In this document: positions 36,029 through 46,800 of the stretch, piece by piece
Layout of the letters: each line of letters begins with the position of its first letter
Numbering within the stretch: the first letter of the stretch is position 1
DNA from: an uncultured Bacteroidota bacterium
Lineage (GTDB): Bacteria; Bacteroidota; Bacteroidia; Bacteroidales; P3
DNA: 64,000 nucleotides
Direction: 5' to 3'
NCBI GenBank assembly: GCA_902762805.1
Contig: CACWPQ010000001.1
Location: 121,182-185,181 of the forward strand
Made by a program: the position numbers and the translations under genes
The notes under the pieces: model-generated
Database searches by the model: none
The model's input: the letters and a program-made list of their open reading frames with translations, nothing else
What the model was told of the DNA's origin: nothing

Positions 36029-36888
36029 TAGAGATATGCTTTCAAATGTTTGCTTTTGCTGCTGGTTTTGAGGCGTTTGATGCCTTTTTCCTTGATTTGG
36101 CGGACGCGCTCGCGTGTGAGGTTGAACTTCATGGCGATTTCGTCGAGGCTGAGGGGGTGGGGCATGCCGATGCCGTAGTACATCTTGATGACCTCGCGCT
36201 CGTAGGGGGTGAGGGTGGAGAGGGAGCGCTCGATTTCCTGCGAGAGGGACTCTTGCATCAGTTTGTCGTCGGTCGGGGGTGTGTCCTCGTTGGGGAGGAC
36301 GTCGACGAAGTTGACATCCTCGTCGGAGGCCAGAGGGGCGTCGATGCTGACGTGGCGACCGCTGATGCCCATGATGGCTTTGATTTTGTCTTCGGGGATG
36401 TCGAGTATTTCGGCGAGTTCCTCTTCCGATGGCGGGCGCTCGAGCTGCTGCTCCAGCTTGGCGATTTCTTTTTTGAGTTTGTTGAGCGCGCCGAGCTGGT
36501 TGCTGGGGAGGCGGACGATGCGGCTGTTCTCGGCGATGGCCTGAAGGATGCTTTGGCGAATCCACCAGACGGCGTAGGAGATGAATTTGAAGCCGCGGGT
36601 TTCGTCGAAGCGCTTGGCGGCTTTGATGAGGCCGAGGTTGCCCTCGTTGATGAGGTCGGGCAGGGAGAGACCTTGGTTCTGGTACTGCTTGGCGACGGAG
36701 ACGACGAAGCGGAGGTTGGCCTTGGTGAGGCGCTCGAGGGCGGCCTGGTCGCCCTGCTTGATGCGCTGGGCGAGCTGGACCTCCTGCTCGGGGGTCAGCA
36801 GTTCCTCGCTGCAGATGTCCTGCAGGTATTTGTCGAGCGACTTGATGTCGCGGTTAGTGATCGAGTGGGTAATCTTCAGTTGTCTCAT
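36028..36888 (-). CDS. rpoD: Primary sigma factor (Bacteroidetes RpoD)
   Basis: A 286-aa sigma-70 with regions 1.2 ([20 protein letters not shown]), 2 ([49 protein letters not shown]), 3 and 4 ([16 protein letters not shown], then [20 protein letters not shown]). It lacks region 1.1 as Bacteroidetes primary sigmas do, in keeping with the unusual -33/-7 promoters in this window. An SD-like AAGGAG precedes the ATG. Confidence 0.96.
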   Translation of the reverse strand: MRQLKITHSITNRDIKSLDKYLQDICSEELLTPEQEVQLAQRIKQGDQAALERLTKANLRFVVSVAKQYQNQGLSLPDLINEGNLGLIKAAKRFDETRGFKFISYAVWWIRQSILQAIAENSRIVRLPSNQLGALNKLKKEIAKLEQQLERPPSEEELAEILDIPEDKIKAIMGISGRHVSIDAPLASDEDVNFVDVLPNEDTPPTDDKLMQESLSQEIERSLSTLTPYEREVIKMYYGIGMPHPLSLDEIAMKFNLTRERVRQIKEKGIKRLKTSSKSKHLKAYL

Positions 36889-37125
36889 ACTCTGCTCCTT
36901 TGGTTTTTACTCCTATTTAACTACAGGCTATAACGCAAAATGTTCCGAAATGTTACGTCGGTAGTGTTTTTTTTTGGCGAAAGTGCGTTTTTTAACATTT
37001 TTGCAGCCGCGGAGGGGTGGCATGAGGGCGGAGGGAATTTTTGCAACACACTGATTTACAAACAGAAATGGCAGCATGGGAATTTTACGTTGAAAAATAT
37101 GATTTTTCCTAACGTTTTTTTGTGT

Positions 37126-37133
37126 ACTTTTGC
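37126..37133 (+). promoter_or_regulatory. -7 box TACTTTTG of the lipoprotein gene
   Basis: TACTTTTG-CAG, 47 nt before the ATG. No TGTC at the 12-nt position. Confidence 0.6.
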
Positions 37134-37179
37134 AGTCGGAAAAACCAATGTGAAACAAACAAAAAAACAGAATACGACT

Positions 37180-37638
37180 ATGAAACGATTCATCTTTCCG
37201 GCCCTTGCCGCCGTGGTCATGGCGCTGACCGCAGCCTCCTGCACGCGCGACACGGTCATGATTCAGAGCATGCACACCAAGTATGCCGAGTTCACCGTCA
37301 CCAACGACATGTGGGAACTGGACGAGAACGAGGACCGCGTGGCGTCGCTGCAGTGGGACCTCATCTCGACGGGTATCCTCACTAGCGGCAACGTGCAGGC
37401 GTACCTCTACGAGGGCGCGCGCCAGGTGCCGCTGCCCTACGTCTACCCGGTCACCTTTGTCGATGACGCCGGCAACGAGTTTGTGCGCCCGCTCAACGTG
37501 CGCTTCGACCTCGAGGAGGGCATCATCAGCTTCATCATCACCGACTGCGGCGAGTTCCTGACCAACCCTGTGACGCTGAAGACGATGCGCTTCCGCGCCG
37601 TGTGCACCTACCCGGTGTACTACGAGCTGGAGCAGTAA
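37180..37638 (+). CDS. Lipoprotein of unknown function
   Basis: A 152-aa predicted lipoprotein (MKRFIFPALAAVVMALTAASC) with a compact, beta-rich, acidic mature part (YAEFTVTNDMWELDENEDRV, then VYPVTFVDDAGNEF). Short envelope lipoproteins of this type are common in Bacteroidales; I do not recognise a function. It is flanked by its own promoter and a bidirectional terminator. Confidence 0.8.
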   Translation: MKRFIFPALAAVVMALTAASCTRDTVMIQSMHTKYAEFTVTNDMWELDENEDRVASLQWDLISTGILTSGNVQAYLYEGARQVPLPYVYPVTFVDDAGNEFVRPLNVRFDLEEGIISFIITDCGEFLTNPVTLKTMRFRAVCTYPVYYELEQ

Positions 37639-37653
37639 CAAAGGTTATAGGTT

Positions 37654-37709
37654 AAAGGTTATAGAGCTGGCGCACCGAATTCACGGACCGCGCCAGCTCT
37701 ATAACCTTT
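37654..37709. terminator. Bidirectional terminator between the lipoprotein gene and folD
   Basis: 20-bp perfect stem AAAGGTTATAGAGCTGGCGC at 37654-37673 with its complement at 37690-37709, between convergent genes. Confidence 0.85.
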
Positions 37710-37725
37710 GATCCTTACCCCGAAA

Positions 37726-38649
37726 TCACTTCTGCCGCTTGTAGGCGGCGAGCGTGTTTTGCAGGAGGCTGACGATGGTGAGCGGACCCACGCCGCCGGG
37801 CACGGGGGTGACCCAGCTGCAGAGGGGGTCGACCTCGGAGTGCTTCACGTCGCCGATGATGCGGTAGCCGGTCTTCTTGGTGGCGTCGGGGACGCGGTGG
37901 ATGCCGACGTCGACCACCACGGCGCCGGGCTTCACCATGTCGGCCGTGACGAACTCGGGCTTGCCGATGGCCACCACCAGGATGTCAGCCTGCCGGCAGA
38001 GGTCCTTGAGGTTCTGCGTGCGGCTGTGGCACATGGTGACGGTGCAGTCGAAGCCCTTGCGGCTGAGCAAGTTGGCGACGGGTGTGCCGACGATATTGGA
38101 GCGGCCGAGCACGACGCAGTGCTTGCCGACGGTCTCTATGCCGTAGCGTTTGAGGAGGGTGCAGATGCCCATCGGCGTGGCGGGCACGTAGCACTCCTCG
38201 CCCAGCACCATGCGGCCCACGTTGACGGGCGTGAAGCCGTCGACGTCCTTGTCGGGCGAGATGGCGTTGATGACCTTCTGCTCGTCGATGTGCTTGGGCA
38301 GGGGGAGCTGCACGATGAAGCCGTCGATGTCGGGGTCGGTGTTGAGGAACTCGATGGTCTCCAGCAGCTGGCGCTCGGTGGTTTGCTCGCTCATGCGGTA
38401 GACGCTGGAGGTGAAGCCCACCTCGTGCGAGGACTTCTCCTTGTTGGCCACATAGGTCTGGCTGGCGCCGTCCTCGCCCACGATGACCGCCGCCAGGTGG
38501 GGCGCACGGTGGCCGGCGCTGGTCAGCGCGCGCACCTCGTTGGCAATCTCATCCTTGATTTGCAAGGCCATCGTCTTGCCGTCCAACAGCCTCACCCCTT
38601 CGCCCCTGTCCTGGGAGGAGAGGGGAGTTGATACATGATTGTCTCCCAT
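37726..38649 (-). CDS. folD: Bifunctional methylene-THF dehydrogenase/cyclohydrolase
   Basis: A 307-aa Fol[18 protein letters not shown] (catalytic Lys), [48 protein letters not shown] and [14 protein letters not shown] are all present. Relatives begin at the equivalent of RLLDGKT. Here 18 residues encoded by a palindromic repeat ([12 protein letters not shown]) precede this. ATG 38649 has an A-rich leader of the Bacteroidetes kind, so I prefer it; a GTG at 38595 would restore the family N-terminus. It is downstream of ffh. Confidence 0.94.
   Translation of the reverse strand: MGDNHVSTPLSSQDRGEGVRLLDGKTMALQIKDEIANEVRALTSAGHRAPHLAAVIVGEDGASQTYVANKEKSSHEVGFTSSVYRMSEQTTERQLLETIEFLNTDPDIDGFIVQLPLPKHIDEQKVINAISPDKDVDGFTPVNVGRMVLGEECYVPATPMGICTLLKRYGIETVGKHCVVLGRSNIVGTPVANLLSRKGFDCTVTMCHSRTQNLKDLCRQADILVVAIGKPEFVTADMVKPGAVVVDVGIHRVPDATKKTGYRIIGDVKHSEVDPLCSWVTPVPGGVGPLTIVSLLQNTLAAYKRQK
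38590..38627 (-). repeat. CCTCACCCC/GGGGAG repeat at the folD 5' end
   Basis: CCTCACCCCTTCGCCCCTGT then GGAGGAGAGGGGAG. It aligns with the arms of the mutS2 inverted repeat (23460-23583). A decayed second arm may be present at 38697-38725 in the ffh-folD spacer. Confidence 0.75.
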
Positions 38650-38731
38650 ATTACTTTCTTTCTATATTATACTATTATTTATGTCAGCCTGCACCATCCA
38701 TTCCCCTGAGGGGCCGTGGGTGGCGAGGCCA

Positions 38732-40051
38732 CTATCTGCGTCTGCGCAGGGGCATCTTGCCGCCGCTCTTGCTCACCATCTTCATCATCTTGCGTGTGTC
38801 GTCGAACTGCTTGAGGAAGCGGTTGAGGTCCTGGATGGAGCAGCCGCTGCCGGCGGCGATGCGCTGCTTGCGGCTGCCGTTGAGGCAGGCGGGGTGGCGG
38901 CGCTCGTAGGGCGTCATGCTGCCGATCATGGCCTCGATGGGCTTGAAGGCGTCGTCGCTGATTTCCACGTTCTTGGTCAGCTTGTCCATGCCGGGGATCA
39001 TGCCGATGAGTTCCTTCATCGAACCCATCTTCTTGATTTGGCCCACCTGCGAGAGGAAGTCTTCGAAGTTGTACTCGTCGTGCATCAACTTCTTCTGTAT
39101 CTTGCGGGCCTCGGCCTCGTCGTATTGCTCCTGTGCGCGCTCGACGAGGCTCACCACGTCGCCCATGCCGAGGATGCGGTTGGCCATGCGGTCGGGGTGG
39201 AAGACGTCGAGGGCCTCCATCTTCTCGCCGATGCCGACGAACTTGATGGGTTTCTGCACCGTGTAGCGGATGGTGAGAGCGGCGCCGCCGCGGGTGTCGC
39301 CGTCGAGCTTGGTGAGCACCACGCCGTCGAAGTCGATGCGGTCGTTGAAGGCCTTGGCGGTGTTGACAGCGTCCTGGCCGGTCATCGAGTCGACCACGAA
39401 GAGGGTCTCCTGCGGCTGCAGTTCGCGCTTGAGGGCGGCGATTTCGTCCATCATCTGCTCGTCGACCGCCAGACGGCCGGCGGTGTCGACGATGACAACG
39501 CTGGCGCCTTTGGCCTTGGCCTCGCGGATGGCGTTCTGGGCTATCTGGACGGGGTTCTTGTTGCCCTCCTCGGTGTAGACCGGCACGCCGATCTGCCCGC
39601 CGAGGGTCTGGAGCTGGCTGATGGCCGCGGGGCGATAGACGTCGCCCGCCACCAGCATCACCGTGCGCCCCTTCTTGCTCTTCAGGTAGTTGGCCAGCTT
39701 GGCCGAGAAGGTGGTCTTGCCCGAGCCCTGCAGGCCGGCGATGAGGACGACGGCCGGCGAGCCCTTGATGTTGATGTCCACCGTCTCGGAGCCCATCAGT
39801 TTGGTCAGCTCCTCGTGCACAATCTTCACCATCAGCTGGCCGGGCTCGATGCTCTGAATAACGTTGCGGCCCATGGCCTCGGCCTTCACACGGTCGGTGA
39901 ATTCCTTGGCTATGGGGTAGCTCACGTCGGCGTCGAGCAGTGCCTTGCGCACCTCCTTGACGGTCTCGGCTACGTTAATGTCGGTAATGCTACCCTTGCC
40001 ACGCAGGGTGTGTAACGCTTTCTCTATCTTGCTACTAAGGTTCTCAAACAT
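38732..40051 (-). CDS. ffh: Signal recognition particle protein Ffh
   Basis: A 439-aa SRP54 homologue. NG domain with GLQGSGKTTFSAKLANYL, DTAGRLAVDEQMM, TKLDGDTRGGAAL and FVGIGEKMEALDVF; Met-rich M domain with RIAAGSGCSIQDLNRFLKQF for 4.5S RNA binding. Co-translational targeting to the inner membrane. Confidence 0.97.
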   Translation of the reverse strand: MFENLSSKIEKALHTLRGKGSITDINVAETVKEVRKALLDADVSYPIAKEFTDRVKAEAMGRNVIQSIEPGQLMVKIVHEELTKLMGSETVDINIKGSPAVVLIAGLQGSGKTTFSAKLANYLKSKKGRTVMLVAGDVYRPAAISQLQTLGGQIGVPVYTEEGNKNPVQIAQNAIREAKAKGASVVIVDTAGRLAVDEQMMDEIAALKRELQPQETLFVVDSMTGQDAVNTAKAFNDRIDFDGVVLTKLDGDTRGGAALTIRYTVQKPIKFVGIGEKMEALDVFHPDRMANRILGMGDVVSLVERAQEQYDEAEARKIQKKLMHDEYNFEDFLSQVGQIKKMGSMKELIGMIPGMDKLTKNVEISDDAFKPIEAMIGSMTPYERRHPACLNGSRKQRIAAGSGCSIQDLNRFLKQFDDTRKMMKMVSKSGGKMPLRRRR

Positions 40052-40083
40052 GGTCTAATCTATATAGATGTATACTTTCTTGA

Positions 40084-40404
40084 CTACCAGAGGGCGATGC
40101 GGCCGAGGGAGCCGAGGTCGAGGGTGCCGCTGGTGGCGCCGAGGGCGCGGAACACGCGGTTGATGGTGCCAAGCGTGGAAGCTTTGCCGTTCTCGATTTT
40201 CGAGATTTGGGCCTCGCCCACCCCCACACGCTCGCCGAGTTGCTTTTGCGTGAGGTTTTGCTTTTTGCGCGCCTCGCGCACCGCCTCGCCGAGGCGGTAG
40301 GCATCGAGTTCGGCTCTCAGCTCCATTTCATATTGATCCCTCTCGGGAGTGCCTATCGCTCCAATATAGCGATCTTTAATCTCTTTTAAGGTGTAGCTTT
40401 TCAT
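40084..40404 (-). CDS. XRE-family antitoxin (HigA-like)
   Basis: A 106-aa protein. The N-terminal part MKSYTLKEIKDRYIGAIGTP is followed by an HTH_3 domain (REARKKQNLTQKQLGERVGV then GEAQISKIENG). It lies 5 nt downstream of a RelE/HigB-type toxin gene, the toxin-first order of HigBA modules. It probably binds the shared promoter. Confidence 0.9.
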   Translation of the reverse strand: MKSYTLKEIKDRYIGAIGTPERDQYEMELRAELDAYRLGEAVREARKKQNLTQKQLGERVGVGEAQISKIENGKASTLGTINRVFRALGATSGTLDLGSLGRIALW

Positions 40405-40409
40405 ATCTT

Positions 40410-40733
40410 TTATTTTTTTAAATATTCTGCTCTTATCCGTTCTGCATGCTCAATCTCTTTCCGGGGTGTTTTTTGGCTCTTCTTGACGAAACCGTGGGTT
40501 GCCACAATCAGGGCTTTTCTTCGTGTATCCCAAAACGAAAGCAGCCTGTATGCATTCCCCTCATATTCTGTTCTGAACTCCCATATTTCGGTGCCTTTTA
40601 GTTTTTTGAAGAGTTTCGCATCCATACATCCACCCTCCACCAAGTCAAGTGTGCGAACAATTTTAAGCCTCGCCTTGGGCGTCAAATCAAATATAAACCG
40701 CTCAGCCTCATCCAATAACAGAACCGTATACAT
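40410..40733 (-). CDS. RelE/HigB-type toxin (Gp49-like)
   Basis: A 107-aa mRNA interferase of the Gp49/HigB type: LLDEAERFIFDLTPKARLKI, AKLFKKLKGTEIWEFR, YRLLSFWD and THGFVKKSQKTPRKEIEHAE are characteristic. The start was set at ATG 40733, 27 nt from the promoter box; the longer frame starts upstream of the promoter. Confidence 0.92.
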   Translation of the reverse strand: MYTVLLLDEAERFIFDLTPKARLKIVRTLDLVEGGCMDAKLFKKLKGTEIWEFRTEYEGNAYRLLSFWDTRRKALIVATHGFVKKSQKTPRKEIEHAERIRAEYLKK

Positions 40734-40759
40734 ATCTATCCAGGTGTTGTTTCCGACTG

Positions 40760-40767
40760 CAAATATA
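40760..40767 (-). promoter_or_regulatory. HigBA promoter -7 box TATATTTG
   Basis: TATATTTG-CAG read leftward with spacer GGAAAGTTTTTG. TTTT stands in place of TGTC. Confidence 0.6.
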
Positions 40768-40810
40768 CAAAAACTTTCCAAAATGGGAAAATAAAAAATA
40801 GAAAATGGGA

Positions 40811-40837
40811 GCGGCCCCGCGCAATGCGCGGGGCCGC
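40811..40837 (-). terminator. Terminator hairpin downstream of the giant pseudogene
   Basis: Perfect 12-bp stem GCGGCCCCGCGC / GCGCGGGGCCGC, loop AAT, followed leftward by TCCCATTTTC; 29 nt from the stop at 40866. Confidence 0.75.
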
Positions 40838-40865
40838 CCCTGTCATTTTCCGCAGGCTTCTAGCC

Positions 40866-43800
40866 TTAGTGCTTGTAGATGTTCACGTTGTCGATGGCTG
40901 CCGGCGGCGCAGAGCCCACTGAACCGTCGTTACGCCAGAAGAAGACCAGTTTGTAGGCGCCTGCCGTAGAAACGTTGAAGGTCTGGGTGAAAGTCTGCCA
41001 AGAGGACTGACCATTGAGGCGTTCTGATGTCAATCTCTGCCAGCCCGTGGGGATGGTGCTGGAACTTGAAGTGTAGCCCGAACTAGGCACTTGGCTGTCG
41101 GGGCAAAGATAGACCACTACATAGTCACAACAGGTTTCACCCACACACTTCCAGTTGAATTCAACTGTGTAGTTTCCAGCTTCGAAATCCAAGGTGCGGT
41201 AGGCGAAAGAATAATTAGTAGTGCTTATATAGTATGTATTGGAAGTACCGTTGTTGTCGGAAATGTACAATCCTTTCGAACCACTTTGGTAGGCGCCAGA
41301 GCCGATGTACCACTTGTTGGTAGCAGCGTTGTTGAACTCCCAAGCGACATCCTGGCCGCCTTCGAAGCCCGTGGAGTATACGAGAGGTGTGGAGACGAAT
41401 TCGGCAGTATAGGCAGTATTTCCGGTTACGTTGACGGTGCGGGGGTTGTCGGTGTTGCCGTCGCTCCACTGCGTGAAGCGGTAGCCGGAGTTGGGGGTGG
41501 CACGCAATGTCGTCCTTGTGTACTGGCAGTGAGTGCCGCCGCCGCTGACGCTGCCCATGGCCGACTGGCCGGCGGCCACGTTGGCCGTGATGGTGTACTG
41601 GCTCAGCCCGCTGCAGCCGCTGCGCACAGCGCGCACCGGCGCACCATAGCTGCGTTGCAAAGTAGTGACATTCCGCGAATTGCCGTTGAGATTATGGTAG
41701 GCGTATTGCGCAATAGGAACTGTTGGTACTTGAATTGAGCGAGGCTGTCCAATAGTAGCCATACGACCCTATGTTGCTGGTTCCCGTGCCGTTCTTGTAG
41801 CCTGCGGCTGGCAGGAAGATACTGTTGCCATTGGGGCCGGTGAAAAGCATACCTTGGATGCCGTTCTGAGTGGTCGAGACAGAGGTGGTATTGTCGATGA
41901 GCTCTCTCCATTCGTCGGCGGTGGGGGGGCGGGCGATGTTGCCGAGGATGGCGGTGGCGGCGTCGTCGGCGGCCTCGAGGGTGGTCTTGTTGTCGACCGT
42001 GCCGTAGGACGAATTGGTGCAGTACTTGGTCAGGGCGCTGGTACCGGAGCCGTGGGCGTAGGTGACCCAGTTGTAGTTGGACTTGGCTGCCGTCTCGCCC
42101 CAGGCAAAGTAGTCGCCGTAGTCATAGGGGTTGATGGCGCCGACGTTCACCTCGGCCCAGAGGGTGCCGCTGGGCAACCCGAGGTCGACATAGTAGATGT
42201 TGAATTCCTCGAACTCGGCAGTGAAGGTGGAATCGGCGGTGACGGGGACGTTGCGTGGGTTAGTGGTCACGCCGTCGCTCCAGCGCGTGAAGCGGTAGCC
42301 CGCATTGGGCTGGGCGCGGAGGGTAGCGGTGGTATTCTCATAGTAGGTGCCGCCGCCGGTGACCGTACCGTAGGTACCCTGGCCAGTGGCCACGTTGGCG
42401 GTGATCACGTAGGTGGGGATGGCCTCGTAGATGGCGGTGAAGGTGGTGTTGGCGGTCAGGCGCATGCTGCGGCTGAGGTCGGTGCTGCCGTCGCTCCAGT
42501 TCAAGAAGCGGTAGCCCGTGTTGGGGGTGGTGATGAAGGAGGCCGTCGCGGTCTCCAGGTAGGTGCCTGCGCCGTCGACAGTACCCGCACCGGCGGGGCT
42601 GACCAGCAGGGTGAGGGTCCAGGTGGGGATGGGTTCGAAGATGGCGGTGAGGGTGAGGTTGGAGGTGAGGCTGAGGGTGCGTGGGTTGTAGGTCACGCCG
42701 TCGCTCCACTGCGTGAAGCGGCTGCCCGCGTCGTTGGGCGTGGCGGTGAGCACCACGCGTGCGCCTTTTTCATAGGTGCCGTCGCCGCTGGCTGAGCCGA
42801 GCGTCGAGGGGTCGGCCACGGTCGTGATGGTGTAGCTGGGGGTGGTCTCGAACTGGGCCGTGTAGGTCTGGTCGCCCTTCACGGTGACCGTGCGGGGGTT
42901 GTTCGTGTTGCCGTCGCTCCACTGTGCAAAACTGTAGCCGGAGGCGGGGGTGGCGGTGAGCACCACGTCCTCGTCCTGGCTGTAGGTGCCGCCGCCGGTG
43001 GCGGTGCCCTGCGAGGGGTTGTCGGAGGCGACGGTGAGGGTGAAGAGGGTGCCGTCGTGGCCGATGACGACGCGGGTGTTGCCGATGACGCGGGCGTCGT
43101 TGCCGCCGCCGTAGACGTTGCCCTGCACCGAGCCGTTGCGGATGAGCACCTTGGTGGCATATTCCTCTTCAGGGATGCTGATGACCGCGGGGGTACCCAG
43201 TCCGCCGCCGAAGACGTTCTGCCGCACGGTGCCGGAGAACATCTCGACCACGGGGGTGTAGTTGTCCGGCGCGGTGCCGTAGGCGGCATTGCGGCCGCCG
43301 CCGAACACGCTGCCGTGCACCACGGGGCGGTTGCGGTGGCTGCGGTCGCCGTCGGCCACGCTGGCCGCCACCGAGTCGGGGGTGCCGATGTTGACCTTCA
43401 CCTTGCCCATGGGCTTGCCGCTGATGTCGTTGGCGCCGAAGATATTCCGCATCACCTCGCCGCCGAGGAAGTTGACCGTGATGTCGCCGTAGACGGGTGG
43501 GTTGGCATTGTCTGGACCCGAGCCGCCGCCGAAGAGGTTACCTTCGACCACGCCGGAGTACATGTTGACCGAGGTGTGCTTGTCGGGGTTGTAGCCGTAG
43601 CCCTGGGCGAGGGCGGTGTCGAGCGATACGGAGTAAATGTCGTATTGATGGTTGGTGCCGTGGTTGGGTACGTCGTTGAAGACACCCAGCGAGGTCTTGG
43701 TGGTGGAGCCGGAGTTGACCGAGCCCTTCATGCTGCCGCCGTAGACGTCGCCTTTGATGACGGGGCCGGGGGTGCCGGGGGCACCGATGTTGAGTGTGAT

Positions 43801-46800
43801 GTTGCCGAAGACGGCCGTCTCCTTGCCGAGGCCGCCGCCGTAGACTACACCGGGCAGCTCGTCGGTGCCGACGGTGCCGCCGAGGAGGTTGATGGTGACA
43901 TCACGCTTGATATAGCCCCAGGTGTTGGAGCCGCCGAAGATGCCGCGCTTCACGTGGCCGCCCTTCATCAGGATGTCCACCTCGGGGCCCATCTTGCGGT
44001 TGGCGCCGCCGAAGACGCGTCCTCCCACGGTGCCGCCCAGGATGCGGAGGGTGGCCTTGCCTTTGGCGGGATAGGTGGGGTCGCCTTGGCTGCCGCTCGG
44101 CCAGCGAGTGCTGTAGTCGTCGCCGTCCTCGGTGTTGTTGTAGCCGTAGTTGCCGCCGCCGTAGACGTCGCCCTCCACCTCGGCCTGGTCGGCGATGTAG
44201 ACAAACGAGCTGTCCACACGTCCAATGCGGTGGTGCTTCCAGGCGTTCATGTTCCACTGGTGGTCCACCTCGACGCTGTCGGCGCGGAAGTAGAAGGGCT
44301 TCATGCCGCAGCCGGCACCGAAGATCTGGCCGTCGGTTGTGCCGTTGACTCCGCTGAACGAGTCGTGCCACACGGTGTCGCCCACCGTGCGGTGGGTGGT
44401 GTCGCCGCTGCCCACGTGGAGCGTGCCGCCAGCGTAGATCCAGGCGTTGCCGAAGTGGATACCCTCCCACTGGTCGGGACGGGCGTCGGAGCCGTTGACG
44501 CCGCCGGCAATCCAGGGGCGCACCGTGCCGCCGGTGATGATGATTTGGCGGCCGCCACCGGAGGCGGTGTAAGTGTTGCCGCCGCCGAAGACCGATCCTG
44601 TGATGTGGCCGCCCGTCATGCGGAGGGTCGAGACGTCGTTGGGGGGTGACGGTGCCGTCAACATTGGGGCCCCACGAGGTGCTTTGGCCTTCTTTCTTCC
44701 AGCGGGTGAGGTCGTTGGAGCGGTCCCAGGCGCCGAGCGAGACGCTGCTGTTGATGAAGCCGCCCTCGATGCGCATGCGGCGCTTGCCGACGTGGGCGTT
44801 GTTGTTGGAGGCCACGTTATAGATGGAGTGCACCATCCAGCCGCCACGCTCGAAGCCGTCGACCATCACTTTGCCGCGCAGGTCGACGCTCTGGCCGGTG
44901 GCGCCGTCGCCGTGGCCCCACTTCTGGCGGTCGATGCTCTCCTGGCCCACAAAGCCGCTCTTGATGAATATGTCGCTGTATACCAGGTTCCGGTCTTGAT
45001 TGTTCATCTGCGTGTTGAAGCTCGAGACGCGGAAGGGGCGGTAGATTTTCACCTTCGCATTCTTATAGACCTCGTGGTAGAGCATCGAGTCGAGGCTCTC
45101 GTAGGGGCGTCCGGTGCGTGGGCTTATCCTCGAAGCATAGTCGGTGCCCAGGGCGCGCACGCGCTGCAGCTCGTCGGCGCGGTCGAAGTCGGTGCCCATG
45201 ATGAAGCGTGAGTAGTTCGAGGAGCCGTTCAGTCGGTTGGCGGGGGTGCCGTTGTTGCCATGCAGGTTTTTGCCCACAATGTCCTGATAGGCGGAATTCC
45301 AACCCGAGAGGGTCATCACGCACCCCACATAGCCGCTCTCCAAGCGGATGGTGAAATTGGTGTTGTAGTTGGGTTCGTATTTTGTGAGTAGGTGATAGGA
45401 CGTGCCGTACCATATCACATCGCCATTGTCGTTGCAGGCATAGTTGTCTGCGTTGCGTCGGGCGCCCCAGTCGGTTTTGTTCGTGCTGACGGGCCCCACA
45501 CCCCAGATGTAGTTGAAGGTGCCCTTGTTGTCGTCGAACATGGACTCGACGCCGCGGCCGAGGGTGAGGTTGGCGCGGCCGGTGCCGCCGATGGTGCCCC
45601 AGAGGGCGGCATGGCTGCTGTCGAGGTGGAAGCCGTTGCGTTCGCCACGCAGACGGCTGAAGGCCAGGTATTCGAAGCGGGTGTCGGAGTTGAAACCCTT
45701 CACCGAGTTCTCAGCCTTGGACAAGTCCCTGCAGAGGTTGATATAGGTGGCTTTGCGGGAGACGAGCGAGGTGGTGACCGCCTCCTTCACAGGGCCGTAG
45801 GCGGGCGCGACACCGTCGACCGTGCCGTTGGGGAAGACCGAAGTATAGGTGCAGGCGAAGATGCCGTTGGCGCCCGAATTGGAGGTGGTTGCGCCGTGGT
45901 CGAGCGGGAGATAGGGGCTGACGGAATACCCAGAACGGATAAACATCTCGCCGTCGCAGATCAGGAAGTTGCGTTCCACGCCCACCGTATCCCTGATGGC
46001 ATAGGCGCCGTGGGCGCGGGCGGGCACATTCGACTGGTCACCGCCGGTGTGGAAGCGCACAATGGCCGGTGCCCACATGGCGGTGAACTCGATTTCCACA
46101 CCCGTGGAGCCCTCGATGTAGAGCTTTTGGTCGGCCATCACCATGTCGCCCACCGTCAGCGCGGTGCCGCCCGTGGCCTCGGTATAGACGCTGCCGCCGA
46201 CAATGCGGTCGATGCGCCATTTGTAGAATCCGCGCCAGCAGGGTGCGCCGTTGAGCGACGAGAGCACGTCCCAGGTGTAGTCGGCGGGGCTGCCGTAGGT
46301 GGGGCGGCGCGAGAAGGGGTTGAAGATGGTCTGATACTCCGCGCGGCCCGTGCCTTCAAGCTTGTTCACACGCTCGAGGGCCTTGTAGTACTCGAAGGTG
46401 TGGTACATGCGTTCGTCGCTCGAGATGCCGACGCTGACGTCGTCCTCGGTGGTGCTGGCCGAGAAGTCGGAGGGGCGCACGCCGACGTAGCCATTCACAT
46501 CCTGGCTGTTGGTGTTGTAGGTGGTGTTGCTCGACATGTTGTTGGTGCCGTAGCCGCGATAGATGATTTTCACATCCAGCGGGTTCAGCGAGCGCATCGG
46601 CGCGTCGACGTCGGTGGTGTAGAGGCTCCAGTCGTGGGGCTCGAGGTCGTTGAGCACCACCGTGCCGGTGGCGGGATAGAGACCCGTGGCACCGGCGGCG
46701 GAGAAGTCGGTGGCATAGGCTTCAAGCGCGTCGCTCCACTCGCCGTAGTCGCTGCCGCACTTCGCGCGTACGCGAACATAATAATACTGTCCAGTCTCCA

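Noticed and set aside
43057..44649. A 530-aa open frame on the plus strand
   Set aside because: It is the complement of glycine-rich VYGGGN repeats and gives Val/Ala/Asp-rich sequence with no start context or family features.
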